Assembly: GCA_036478975.1 (NCBI GenBank)
Contig: JAZGFA010000040.1
Location: 1 to 32,911, forward strand
Direction of reading: 5' to 3'
DNA from: Robiginitomaculum sp036478975
Lineage (GTDB): Bacteria > Pseudomonadota > Alphaproteobacteria > Caulobacterales > Maricaulaceae
Length of the DNA stretch: 32,911 bases
Shown here: positions 22,706-30,956 of the stretch, one piece after another
Layout: the number at the start of each line of letters is the position of its first letter
Numbering within the stretch: position 1 is the stretch's first letter
Notes under the pieces: generated by a model
The model's input: the letters and a program-made list of their open reading frames with translations, nothing else
Databases searched by the model: none
Told to the model about the DNA's origin: nothing
Program-made: the position numbers and the translations under genes

Positions 22706-23422
22706 ATGCGCCCTAATGACCGTTCCCTTGATAGCCTGCGTCCCGTCTCTATGGAGGTCGGGGTTTCCGAATATGCTGAAGGCTCTTGCCTGATTAAAAT
22801 GGGCGGAACCCATGTGCTGTGCACGGCCAGCGTTGACGAGAATGTGCCGCGCTGGATGAAAGGCAAAGGCAAGGGCTGGGTTACGGCGGAATATGGCATG
22901 TTGCCGCGCGCCACCCATTCGCGTAATCGCCGCGAAGCCGCCGCTGGAAAACAAGGCGGGCGCACGGTAGAAATTCAACGCCTGATTGGCCGCTCCCTGC
23001 GCGCCGCCATTGATATGCGCAAATTAGGCGAGCGCCAAATCATCCTCGATTGTGACGTATTGCAAGCGGATGGGGGCACGCGCACCGCGTCCATTACCGG
23101 CGCATATGTCGCCATGGTGCAGGCCTGTAACTATTTGCTCGAAGAGGGCAAAATCGAAGAGACCCCCATTACCGAGCGCATGGCCGCCGTCTCCGCCGGC
23201 ATTGTTGACGGCACGTGCCGTCTCGATTTGGAATATGTCGAAGATAGCGCCGCCCAAGCCGACGCCAATTTCGTCTTTACCGCAAAGGGCGGCATTATCG
23301 AAGTGCAGGCCAGCGCCGAAGACACGCCCTTTACCGCCCTAGAGATGGCAGAGCTTGTCCGTCTTGCCGATTTAGGCGTTAAACAGCTTTGCGATATGCA
23401 AGACGCCGCGCTTAAGGGCTAA
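22706..23422 (+). CDS. rph: ribonuclease PH
   Basis: A 238-residue phosphorolytic 3'-5' exoribonuclease that trims tRNA 3' ends. Motifs: SLRPVSMEVGV, GGTHVLCTASVDENVP, WVTAEYGMLPRATHSRNRREA (phosphate and RNA contacts), RTVEIQRLIGRSLRA, DCDVLQADGGTRTASITGAYVA and FTALEMAELV. An earlier in-frame ATG (22679) would add MFYLIESFA; the ATG at 22706 gives the family-standard MRP start and length, with GAAAG 8 bp upstream. The 179-bp gap to lolA holds no gene; on the minus strand TATAAG (22551-22546) is a fair -10 for lolA without a good -35. Confidence 0.96.
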   Translation: MRPNDRSLDSLRPVSMEVGVSEYAEGSCLIKMGGTHVLCTASVDENVPRWMKGKGKGWVTAEYGMLPRATHSRNRREAAAGKQGGRTVEIQRLIGRSLRAAIDMRKLGERQIILDCDVLQADGGTRTASITGAYVAMVQACNYLLEEGKIEETPITERMAAVSAGIVDGTCRLDLEYVEDSAAQADANFVFTAKGGIIEVQASAEDTPFTALEMAELVRLADLGVKQLCDMQDAALKG

Positions 23423-23477
23423 GGCACAAACCCCGCTCTACAGCGCTCATGGCGCAAGACTTGCATCGCCTGCAGGG

Positions 23478-23494
23478 CTTGCGATTGTCGCAAG
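23478..23494 (+). promoter_or_regulatory. hairpin covering the ribosome-binding site of the Sel1-repeat gene
   Basis: CTTGCGA (23478-23484), loop TTG, TCGCAAG (23488-23494) form a perfect 7-bp stem ending 4 bp before the ATG at 23499. The only Shine-Dalgarno-like bases (AAGG) lie in its right arm, so folding would hide them. It could equally be debris of rph termination. Confidence 0.4.
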
Positions 23495-23498
23495 GCCA

Positions 23499-24701
23499 AT
23501 GGCGGAGTTTCAGGTGCGGGTTTTATTCAAATTTATGCTTACGCTAATGCTGTGCTTTGGCGCGGCCTTCGCTGCGAGCAACAACGCCTATGCCCAGTTT
23601 AACGCGCCAGCTGAAACCTTATTTCTTGAAGCCAAAGCCTTTCATGACGGCGACGGGGTCGAGCAAGATCTTATCAAGGCCCGCGCCCTATATGAGCAAT
23701 CGGCAGCGCTTGGCCATAACTTTGCCCGTATCAATTTGGGATATATGCACTTTCTTGGTGAGGGCGCGCCGCAAGATTACGAAAAATCTTTAGGGTGGTA
23801 TTATCTGGCGGCGCGCGACGGCAATTCTGATGCCCGCAAAATGATGGCGGTTTTCTATGAAAAAGGCCTCGGCGTAGAGCGTGACACTTTTAAAGCGCAG
23901 TCCTGGCGCAAAGCCCCTCATATCAAGCCGGCCGCCGAGGCTTCTCCCGCGGCGAAGACAGCGCAGCCAAAAGCTGTGGCGTCCATCGCAGACATCAAGC
24001 CGCCGGTAAAAGCCGCGCTCATCGAAGTCAAAGCTATTCCAAAAGCCATTATTCCAAAGAGCGGAATTCCAAAGAGCAAGGGCGCAATTTACCAAGATGC
24101 CCTGCCCGTCTTAACCCCCGCTATCGCAGCGCCTAGCGCGCAAGTGCAGATAAAAAGTGTAGAGCATAAGCCCGCGCCGGAAAGCCAAAACGCTTTGCCT
24201 CCTGCTAGCGCGCCGCAAGACATAATTGCCACGCGCCCTAGCGGCATTTTATCCGGTAAAAGCCTCGGCCTCATAATTTTTTTACTCAGCGCGGGGCTAT
24301 GCGGCGCATTATGGCTTTTCACCAGCAGGCGCGCAAAACGCCATCGCCATGATAGAAAGACTTTCGCCCTAGCATTTCACGAAAAACATAAAACCGCCCT
24401 ACGCTCTACCTATAAGGGCCTCTCGGAGCGGCAAAAGCAAAGCCACGCCATTGATGATACGTGGCCCGTTTCCCTCTGCGTCATGGTTTTGCGCTTTGCG
24501 CAGGAGCATAACCAGACGGGCTATGGTTATGATAGCGTGCTTAAGACCTTATCGCGCGCGGCTCGCAGCGACCCGCTCAAGGCCCGCCGCGAAGCCTACC
24601 GTCTATATCCGCGTATTTCCAAGCTTATCGCTTTAGACGCAGGGCCAATAAAACCCTTGGATAAATCCATCAAGACGCCGCAACTTTCAGCGGCGCAATA
24701 G
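23499..24701 (+). CDS. Sel1-repeat protein with single membrane anchor and basic cytoplasmic tail
   Basis: 400 residues. A hydrophobic export signal (11-32, cleavage near NAYA) is followed by Sel1-like repeats at about 38-135 (ARALYEQSAALGHNFARINLGYMHFLGEG, continued by YEKSLGWYYLAARDGNSDARKMM; each under standard repeat length rules). Next come a Pro/Ala/Lys-rich spacer (140-245), one transmembrane helix (255-275) with a following basic stop-transfer stretch RRAKRHRHDRK, and a C-terminal domain of about 115 residues that I do not recognise. The topology predicts repeats in the periplasm and the tail in the cytoplasm. Sel1 proteins are usually protein-interaction scaffolds. A second start at 23535 would still keep the signal peptide. 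Confidence 0.8.
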   Translation: MAEFQVRVLFKFMLTLMLCFGAAFAASNNAYAQFNAPAETLFLEAKAFHDGDGVEQDLIKARALYEQSAALGHNFARINLGYMHFLGEGAPQDYEKSLGWYYLAARDGNSDARKMMAVFYEKGLGVERDTFKAQSWRKAPHIKPAAEASPAAKTAQPKAVASIADIKPPVKAALIEVKAIPKAIIPKSGIPKSKGAIYQDALPVLTPAIAAPSAQVQIKSVEHKPAPESQNALPPASAPQDIIATRPSGILSGKSLGLIIFLLSAGLCGALWLFTSRRAKRHRHDRKTFALAFHEKHKTALRSTYKGLSERQKQSHAIDDTWPVSLCVMVLRFAQEHNQTGYGYDSVLKTLSRAARSDPLKARREAYRLYPRISKLIALDAGPIKPLDKSIKTPQLSAAQ

Positions 24702-24810
24702 GGCAAAACACGGTTAACCTAAATTAACAAGCCTGTCCTATTTGTCACGCTTTGCCTTATTTGCGCCACAATTGCGCCCAGATAAGGCCGCTCTTACCTA
24801 TCATATTAAA

Positions 24811-24974
24811 GATGTTGATCAGGGCGATAACGAGATTTCGCGGTTTTCTTACAGCCCCCCCAGCCCCCGCGGGTTTCCCGTCTTGGTCAACATCCATTCC
24901 TAACGGCCCGCTCCCTCGGGCCTAACTTGTCTAGTGACAAGACGCGCGTCTCGGCTCCCAGCGAGGCGCGTTTT
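24811..24974 (+). ncRNA. candidate structured small RNA, C-rich, ending in a terminator
   Basis: The region 24702-25013 has no credible gene but much structure. A 16-bp helix (three G-U pairs) joins 24811-24826 with 24879-24894; inside it CGCGG (24839-24843) pairs with CCGCG (24867-24871), leaving a loop with runs of seven and five C. Three hairpins follow: GGCCCG/CGGGCC (24905-24922, loop CTCCCT), CTTGTC/GACAAG (24926-24941) and the terminator stem at 24942-24971 (loop GCTCCCAG). Two loops show CUCCC, an anti-Shine-Dalgarno-like sequence, as in many alphaproteobacterial trans-acting RNAs. No strong promoter was found (TTGTCA at 24742 with CACAAT at 24767 is spaced 19 bp). No match to 4.5S, 6S, tmRNA or RNase P was recognised. 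Confidence 0.5.
24942..24974 (+). terminator. intrinsic terminator of the candidate RNA
   Basis: ACGCGC and CTCG (with a two-base GT bulge) pair with CGAG and GCGCGT around loop GCTCCCAG, and TTTT (24971-24974) ends the stem. Orientation by the T-tract is plus strand. It may also serve the Sel1-repeat gene 240 bp upstream. Confidence 0.65.
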
Positions 24975-25006
24975 GTATGGGGTCCGCGAAGCGCCTTGTA
25001 TGGGGT
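24973..25006. repeat. 11-bp direct repeat between candidate RNA and DUF1223 gene
   Basis: TTGTATGGGGT occurs at 24973-24983 and 24996-25006, start to start 23 bp, just past the terminator and 8 bp from the DUF1223 stop. No function is evident. Confidence 0.7.
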
Positions 25007-25013
25007 GGCTTTA

Positions 25014-25697
25014 TTAGGAGAGGGTTGCGGCGGCGAGAACCGGACCATTGCCCGCGGACTGCACAATCACCGCATAGGCATGGTTTTCCATATCCAGATT
25101 TACGGCTAGGGTAAGCCCGCCATGATTATAGCCGCCAAGCCTAGTAATATCCGTTACCACATTGGTAAGGGGCAGGGTTTTGCCGCTATTTTCTCCGGCC
25201 ATCACAACGACATTTTGCGTGCCGGCAGTGTAGCGCACCAGATAAACGCTGGCATTAAGCGGGCTTTGCTGGGTTCCGCTTATGGAAACAACGCCATTTT
25301 CAAAGCCTATTGTAAGGCCTGTAGGCAAAATTTTATTCTCAATTTCAAGCCGGTTAAAGCGCGTTTTATCGAGCGCCCCATTGACCACCATTTGCGGGGT
25401 GTAAACGCGGCCATGGCCAATGGCGGCGGCGTAATCGCGCTGACGGGCAGAATATCGCGGATCGGCGAATGTGTCGATCCAGCCTAAATAATCCCAATAC
25501 TCAACGCTATAGGTTAGGCCCAATATGCCCGCATCATCGGCCCAATCTGTCAAAAGCGCATTCGACGCCGGGCTAGACGAGCAGCCTTGGGAGGTAAACA
25601 GCTCAACCAATTGCTCCGCCGCGCGCGCGCTGGCAAAGGCGCTGGGCGTCAGCGCAAGGCTCGCGAGCAAAATGGCGCATGTGGCAAAGGCTTTCAT
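25014..25697 (-). CDS. DUF1223 thioredoxin-like exported protein with altered CxxC
   Basis: 227 residues. A signal peptide (1-26) precedes VELFTSQGCSSSPASN, the DUF1223 hallmark, then WADDAGILGLTYSVEYWDYLGWIDTFADPRYSARQRDYA and GRVYTPQMVVNG, where a Pro follows the strand as in thioredoxin folds. Relatives normally read GCSSCPPAD; here Cys39 remains but the second Cys is Ser42, leaving CxxS. Thiol-disulphide reduction is therefore doubtful; an isomerase-like or redox-inactive binding role fits better, by inference. Encoded convergent with the candidate RNA. Confidence 0.88.
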   Translation of the reverse strand: MKAFATCAILLASLALTPSAFASARAAEQLVELFTSQGCSSSPASNALLTDWADDAGILGLTYSVEYWDYLGWIDTFADPRYSARQRDYAAAIGHGRVYTPQMVVNGALDKTRFNRLEIENKILPTGLTIGFENGVVSISGTQQSPLNASVYLVRYTAGTQNVVVMAGENSGKTLPLTNVVTDITRLGGYNHGGLTLAVNLDMENHAYAVIVQSAGNGPVLAAATLS

Positions 25698-25834
25698 AGG
25701 CTCTGTTTAAGGCGCGCGCGCCGCAATAGCAATTCACCGCCCCATCACATATTCGTCATAAGCGATGCTTCTAGAAACATTGGCGGGAACCATTTTCTCA
25801 TTTACCGCGCCGATTATCCATCCTAACCTTAGCC

Positions 25835-27283
25835 ATGCCTGATTTGCGTCCCGTTTTTTTTGTTATTGGCCTTATGCTCGCGGCGCTTGGCGCTTTGATG
25901 ATGGTTCCGGTCGGGGTTGATATTGCCTATGGCGATAATAGCTGGCCCGCCTTTGTTATTTCCGGAATTTTGACCCTGCTCATTGGCGGGGTTATGGCCT
26001 TTGCCGCGCGCAGTCCCGGCCTTAATTTGCGGGCGCGCGGAGCCTTTGTCCTGACGACATTTTCATGGGTGGCGCTGGCGATATTTTCCGCCATTCCGCT
26101 CTACCTCGCCCCCATTGGGGTGAGCGGCGTTGACGCCCTATTTGAATCCGTATCGGGTATTACCACCACCGGCTCCACCGTGTTTAGCGGGCTTGATGAT
26201 ATGCCTAAGGGCGTTCTGATTTGGCGCGCCATATTGCAGTGGATTGGCGGCATCGGGATTATTGTCACCGCCATGGCCATATTGCCCATGCTCAAGGTTG
26301 GCGGCATGCAGCTGTTTCGTCTTGAAAGCTCGGATATGAGCGAGAAGGTTTTGCCAAAAGCCGCCAGTATCGCCGCCGCCATTGGCCTGATTTATCTGGC
26401 GCTGACCCTCCTGTGCGCGGTGGGATATGCGTGGGTTGGCATGAGCGGGTTTGACGCCGTAGCCCACGCCATGACCACGATTGCCACGGGGGGCTATAGC
26501 ACGTCCGATGCCTCGCTTGGCGGGTTTATGGATAATGGCGCCGACCTTGTTTGCATCGCCTTCATGATGGCCGGAGCCATGCCGTTTGGGGTTTACCTGC
26601 TCGCCGCGCGTGGCAGTTTTAAGCCCGCCCTGCGCGACAGCCAAGTGCGCGCCTTTCTTGTCACCATGACGGTTTTAATCACGGTCATCACAATATTTTT
26701 ATGGCTCAGCACGGATTATGGCCGCTTTGAAGGCCTGCGCCTTGCCGCGTTTAACACCATTTCCATCGTCACCGGAACCGGCTTTGCCACAGCCGATTAT
26801 AATAGCTGGGGCCCGTTTGCGGTGGGGGCCTTTTTCGCCTTTATGTTCATTGGCGGCTGTGCGGGATCGACCGCTTGCTCGATTAAAATCTTTCGCTATC
26901 AAGTCGCTTTTGAAGCCCTGCGCGCCTATTTATTTAAAATGCCGCGCCCCAACGCCGTTGCCCCCATGCGCTATAATGGCAAGCCTCTACCGGAATCCGT
27001 TGTCTATTCAGTGATGGGGTTTTTGTTTTTATTCATTGCTTGTTTCGCCGTCGGAGCCGTGGCCCTGTCCATGACCGGCCTTGACCCGATTACCGCATGG
27101 TCAGCATCGGCTACGGCCATAGCCAATGTCGGGCCGGGGCTTGGGGATATTATCGGGCCTTCGGGTAATTTTGAAAGCCTGCCAAGCACGGCCAAATGGA
27201 TATTGATGTTTAGCATGCTTTTAGGGCGGCTAGAAATCGTTACCGCGCTCGTCCTGCTCTCACCGAGTTTTTGGCGAACTTAA
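25835..27283 (+). CDS. trkH: TrkH-family potassium uptake channel subunit
   Basis: 482 residues with four repeated helix-pore-helix units. The filter-like segments are visible in order: SVSGITTTGSTVF, MTTIATGGYSTSD, ISIVTGTGFATAD and IANVGPGLGDIIG. Near the third lies FIGGCAGSTACSIKIFRY, a TrkH/KtrB intramembrane segment. The length fits TrkH. It works with a cytoplasmic TrkA subunit, not encoded here. The ribosome-binding site is weak. Its stop codon overlaps that of hslO on the other strand by 3-4 bp. Confidence 0.94.
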   Translation: MPDLRPVFFVIGLMLAALGALMMVPVGVDIAYGDNSWPAFVISGILTLLIGGVMAFAARSPGLNLRARGAFVLTTFSWVALAIFSAIPLYLAPIGVSGVDALFESVSGITTTGSTVFSGLDDMPKGVLIWRAILQWIGGIGIIVTAMAILPMLKVGGMQLFRLESSDMSEKVLPKAASIAAAIGLIYLALTLLCAVGYAWVGMSGFDAVAHAMTTIATGGYSTSDASLGGFMDNGADLVCIAFMMAGAMPFGVYLLAARGSFKPALRDSQVRAFLVTMTVLITVITIFLWLSTDYGRFEGLRLAAFNTISIVTGTGFATADYNSWGPFAVGAFFAFMFIGGCAGSTACSIKIFRYQVAFEALRAYLFKMPRPNAVAPMRYNGKPLPESVVYSVMGFLFLFIACFAVGAVALSMTGLDPITAWSASATAIANVGPGLGDIIGPSGNFESLPSTAKWILMFSMLLGRLEIVTALVLLSPSFWRT

Positions 27284-28185
27284 AAGTCTTCCGGCTTAAA
27301 CACATATTCGCTAGCGCAAAAATCGCATTTCGCGTCAATTTTGCCATCTTCAAACATGCTATCGCGCTCGCTTTGCGGGAAGCTATTAAGCGTGGTCAAA
27401 AGCCGCTCGCGCGAACAATTGCAATGGGCCTGCACGCTTTCATATTCCGACAGGCGCACGCCGTCTTCGTGGAATAGGCGGTAAAGCAGGTCTGGAGAGC
27501 TGAGTTGCGGATCTAAAATCTCCGCCTCTGATAATGTCGCAAACAGGGCCCGGCTCGTCTCCCACGACTCTTTCGTATCGCCGCGCGCTTTATCTCCGGC
27601 GATTTGCTGTATCATCACCCCGCCGCCGCGCCACTCGGGCGCGCTTCCGGGGGTTTGGATTTGCCCGACCGCGAGCTTAATACGGGTCGGCACTTGCTCT
27701 GACTGGGCGAAATAATGCTCGGCGCAATCGCCTAGGGTTTCGCCTTCAATCGCGGCCAGCCCTTGGTAATTATCCATGTTCGCGCCTTGGTCTATGGTCA
27801 TGGCGAAGGTTCCGCCGCCCAGCAATGTCTGCGCCCCCGGATGGGGGTTTTCCGCGAGAATACGCTCCAAAGACGCCTCGTCATAACGCGCATAGGCGCG
27901 CACATTTCCGCCCGTAGAGCAATCGGCGACAATCATCGACACCGCGCCCTCATTGGTGCCGTGGGCTTGCACTAAAAGCCGACCGTCAAATTTAAGCGCC
28001 CGCGCCATTAACGCGCCGACCAGTATCGCTTCGCCGAGTAGCGCCGCGACGACGGGCGGGTAATCATGACCACGCAGGGCCGTGTCCATGGCTTCGCCCA
28101 TGCGCAAAATACGGCCCCGTATCGGACGGCCTTCAATTTGAAAAGCCGCAACGGCGTTTTCGCCTGCATTAATTTTTTCAGCCAT
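27280..28185 (-). CDS. hslO: redox-regulated chaperone Hsp33
   Basis: A 301-residue holdase activated by oxidation. The N-terminal domain shows GRILRMGEAMDTALRGHDYPPVVAALLGEA and GTNEGAVSMIVADC. The C-terminal zinc switch is intact: Cys255 and Cys257 (HCNCSRERL), then Cys287 and Cys290 (KCDFCASEYVF). Oxidation of these thiols releases zinc and exposes the client-binding face. It lies 11 bp behind argF; argF-hslO adjacency is common in alphaproteobacteria. Confidence 0.97.
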   Translation of the reverse strand: MAEKINAGENAVAAFQIEGRPIRGRILRMGEAMDTALRGHDYPPVVAALLGEAILVGALMARALKFDGRLLVQAHGTNEGAVSMIVADCSTGGNVRAYARYDEASLERILAENPHPGAQTLLGGGTFAMTIDQGANMDNYQGLAAIEGETLGDCAEHYFAQSEQVPTRIKLAVGQIQTPGSAPEWRGGGVMIQQIAGDKARGDTKESWETSRALFATLSEAEILDPQLSSPDLLYRLFHEDGVRLSEYESVQAHCNCSRERLLTTLNSFPQSERDSMFEDGKIDAKCDFCASEYVFKPEDF

Positions 28186-28196
28186 AACTCACTATC

Positions 28197-29120
28197 CTAA
28201 GCGTTAAAGCACCATGTAATAATGGCCTTTTGCGCGTGAAGGCGGTTTTCCGCCTCGTCAAACACCACGGATTGCGGCCCGTCAATCACGCTGGCGGCAA
28301 CCTCTTCGCCGCGATGGGCGGGGAGGCAATGCAAAAATAATGCGTCCTTATCGGCCGCGCCCATCAGCGCATCCGTCACCTCATAGGGGGCCAAATCCTT
28401 AAGGCGCACATCCGCGTCTTCATCGCCCATGGACACAAATGTATCGGCGATAACCACGTCAGCGTTTTGCGCCGCCGTCTTGGCGCTATCCGTAGTGATG
28501 ATTTTCGCTCCGGCGGCGCGGGCGCGCGACAGCTCTTGGCCACTAACATTATATCCGCTTGGGGTGGCGATGGACAGCTCGAAGCCAAATTTAGCCGCCG
28601 CATGGGCAAAGCTAACCGCGACATTATTGCCGTCCCCAACCCAGGCCAGCTTTAGCCCTTTAAGGGTGCGGCCTTGCTCCTCTAGGGTTTGCAAATCGGC
28701 CATGATTTGGCACGGATGGTTTAAATCGGTCAGCCCGTTAATCACCGGAACGTCGCTATTGGCCGCCAGCGCCATAATCGTGTCATGGCTATTGGCGCGT
28801 AGCATTATGCCGTCAACAAAGCGCGACAAAACCTTGGCCGTATCCTCAACCGTCTCCCCGCGTCCAAGCTGCATATCATTACTGGTTGCGGTGATGGAGC
28901 TGCCGCCCAGTTGGCGCATGGCCACGTCGAAAGAAAACCGCGTGCGGGTGGAGCTTTTTTCAAATATCAAGGCCAGAGTTTTTCCCTCGCACGGGGCGTC
29001 GCTATCCGCCGCGCCTTTGCTCAGGCCCTTGCGCGCCGCCTTGCGGGCATGGGCCTCGTCTAAAATAGCGCGCAATTCGCTCGCGGGAATATCGGCGAGC
29101 TGTATAAAATGTTTGGTCAT
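28197..29120 (-). CDS. argF: ornithine carbamoyltransferase
   Basis: A 307-residue transferase making citrulline from ornithine and carbamoyl phosphate in arginine synthesis. Carbamoyl-phosphate loop EKSSTRTRFSFD (STRTR 57-61), HPCQ at 135-138, LAWVGDGNNVAVS, the ornithine-side DTFVSMGDED and the HCLPAHRGEEV motif near residue 264 are all present. It is the middle gene of a minus-strand set permease-argF-hslO with 17- and 11-bp gaps. In many relatives argD precedes argF; here an ABC-2 permease takes that place. Confidence 0.97.
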   Translation of the reverse strand: MTKHFIQLADIPASELRAILDEAHARKAARKGLSKGAADSDAPCEGKTLALIFEKSSTRTRFSFDVAMRQLGGSSITATSNDMQLGRGETVEDTAKVLSRFVDGIMLRANSHDTIMALAANSDVPVINGLTDLNHPCQIMADLQTLEEQGRTLKGLKLAWVGDGNNVAVSFAHAAAKFGFELSIATPSGYNVSGQELSRARAAGAKIITTDSAKTAAQNADVVIADTFVSMGDEDADVRLKDLAPYEVTDALMGAADKDALFLHCLPAHRGEEVAASVIDGPQSVVFDEAENRLHAQKAIITWCFNA

Positions 29121-29137
29121 GGTAATCTCTTGGGAGG

Positions 29138-29995
29138 TTAAGCTTTAAGGCGCCAGCCGGATTTTAAAATCCTTAGGCAGATAATGAACAATATAAGATT
29201 GATAACGCCAATCATAATCGCGCCGGTCATAAGATCGCCGTCATGGGCGCCAGTAAATCCGTAACGAAAGCCGTCGATTAAATAAAACATCGGATTGGCC
29301 AAAGAGATGGACTTAAATAGCGGCGGCAAAATATCGATGTGATAGAATGTTCCGGACAGAAAACTGAGCGGCATAATAATGAAATTATTGACGACGGATA
29401 ATTGGTCGAATTTCTCCGCCCACAGGCCTGAGATAACCCCAATCATGCCCATTAAAAACGACGCGGAAATCCCGTAATAGAGTATCGCCCAAATATGGGT
29501 GAGCGGCAGGGGCGCGACGCCTGATAAATTGAGTAGCGGAATTAAAAGCGCAAGCCCAATCCCCGTCGACAGCGCCACACATATACCCCGCGTCGCCGCG
29601 CCGCCAATATAGCCTAGGGCAATTTCAGTCGATGACATGGGCGGGGTCAGCACGTCATTAATGGAGCCCATCAATTTTCCGGTCATGATCGAGCTAGACG
29701 AATTGGCGGCGCTATTGTTTAAAATGCCCAGCATAATCAAGCCCGGCGCGAGGAAGGAAACAAAGTTTTCCGTATTCCCGCCGGCCCCTGCGCGCCGCTC
29801 TGAAAAGGCGAGCACAAAGACAATCATATAAAGCAGGTTAGAAATCATCGGCGCCAGCAAGGTCTGCGGCAGGATTTTCATAAACCGGTGGACTTCTTTT
29901 TTATAAAGCGTCCAAAGCCCCATCCAGTTCACCGGGCCAAACTCACGCATATGCGGCGCGCTCGCGCTCTCAAATAAGGATTTTGGTGTCGTCAT
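29138..29995 (-). CDS. ABC-2-type transporter permease
   Basis: A 285-residue membrane protein with about six helices of the ABC-2 type seen in drug, lipid or polysaccharide exporters (YadH-like). Visible marks: YKKEVHRFMKILPQTLLAP before helix 1, FLAPGLIMLGILNNSAANSSSSI, and the PLSFLSGTFYHIDILPP, LANPMFYLIDGFRYGFTG signature. No ATPase gene is adjacent in the window, so it must use one encoded elsewhere. The 81 bp upstream (29996-30076) separate it from the MscS pair and hold no obvious promoter. Substrate unknown. Confidence 0.9.
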   Translation of the reverse strand: MTTPKSLFESASAPHMREFGPVNWMGLWTLYKKEVHRFMKILPQTLLAPMISNLLYMIVFVLAFSERRAGAGGNTENFVSFLAPGLIMLGILNNSAANSSSSIMTGKLMGSINDVLTPPMSSTEIALGYIGGAATRGICVALSTGIGLALLIPLLNLSGVAPLPLTHIWAILYYGISASFLMGMIGVISGLWAEKFDQLSVVNNFIIMPLSFLSGTFYHIDILPPLFKSISLANPMFYLIDGFRYGFTGAHDGDLMTGAIMIGVINLILFIICLRILKSGWRLKA

Positions 29996-30076
29996 AATCG
30001 CGGGCCATTAACAATCTGCAAAGGCCGTGAATACCATATCAAAACCAAAAGGGGAAGCCATTGCGCCGCGCCAATA

Positions 30077-30955
30077 TTAGCGCTCAATTTCCACCACATG
30101 CGGATAGGGAATGGAAATGCCGCCCGCGTCAAACGCCTCTTTAACCGATTTAATTAAATCAAACCGCGTGTCCCAATAGTCGGCGGATTTACACCAGACG
30201 CGCATTTGAATATCGACGGAGCTATCATTAAGGCACGACACTTTTGCCCATGGCGGACTGTCCTTCAGCACGTCGGGATTAGCCACGGCCACATCTTTGA
30301 TAATGCCAATCGCTTTGTCGATATCGTCCCCGTAATCAATGCCAAAATCCACGTCAATGCGGCGCTTGCCGAGCGAGCTGAGATTTTTAATCGTGCTGCC
30401 GCGCACTTCCCCGTTGGAAATAATCACCTGAACATTATCGACCGTGCGCAGTGTGGTGGTGAAAATATTGACGTCTTCAACCGTGCCCTCTTGCCCTGCC
30501 ACTTCAACATAATCGCCAATTTTATACGGACGTAAAAGTATCAGCAAAAAGCCCGCCGCAACATTGCTCATAGAGCCTTGCAAGGCCAGGCCGATAGCCA
30601 AAGTCATGGCCGCGAAAACACCCATAATAGCGGCAACATTAACGCCTAAAATAGACACGGCTATGAGCAGCGCCGTGATGAATATAGCGTAGCGCACAAT
30701 AGTCGCGGCAAGCTTACCAATCGTCGTATCAATGCGCGGATTGTTTTGCGCTTGGCCTTGAACAAGATTAAAGGCACGGCGGGCAATATGACTACCCACC
30801 CATAATATCACACCCGCAATGATGATCTTAGGCACGTAAACCACGGCCTTTTCCAGCAGGCTTTGGCCCAATTGCGCCATGCCCTCCGCAGAGAAATCTA
30901 AATTAAAGCCTGAGCTGGCCGCCGCTTCAGTCGGTGTTTGCGTGTCTTGCGCCAT
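30077..30955 (-). CDS. MscS-family mechanosensitive channel (second of tandem pair)
   Basis: 292 residues. An Ala/Thr/Gln-rich N-terminal stretch leads to three membrane helices; the third, pore-lining, is Ala/Gly-rich (GVFAAMTLAIGLALQGSMSNVAAGF). The MscS beta-domain follows: RPYKIGDYVEVAGQEGTVED, then IFTTTLRTVDNVQVIISNGE, and a C-terminal alpha/beta domain. It would open on membrane tension to release solutes. It starts one base after the stop of the upstream MscS gene (TAAGATG), so translation is coupled, and both channels may co-occur or even mix. Confidence 0.95.
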   Translation of the reverse strand: MAQDTQTPTEAAASSGFNLDFSAEGMAQLGQSLLEKAVVYVPKIIIAGVILWVGSHIARRAFNLVQGQAQNNPRIDTTIGKLAATIVRYAIFITALLIAVSILGVNVAAIMGVFAAMTLAIGLALQGSMSNVAAGFLLILLRPYKIGDYVEVAGQEGTVEDVNIFTTTLRTVDNVQVIISNGEVRGSTIKNLSSLGKRRIDVDFGIDYGDDIDKAIGIIKDVAVANPDVLKDSPPWAKVSCLNDSSVDIQMRVWCKSADYWDTRFDLIKSVKEAFDAGGISIPYPHVVEIER

Positions 30956-30956
30956 C

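Noticed and set aside
24811..24974. 4.5S, 6S or tmRNA identity for the structured region
   Set aside because: The SRP apical motif GGTCAGG..GGAAGG, the 6S central bubble layout and a tmRNA acceptor or tag frame are all absent.
24927..25109. 60-codon plus-strand frame over the terminator and DUF1223 end
   Set aside because: It has no ribosome-binding site, runs through the terminator stem and into the antisense of DUF1223, and resembles no family.
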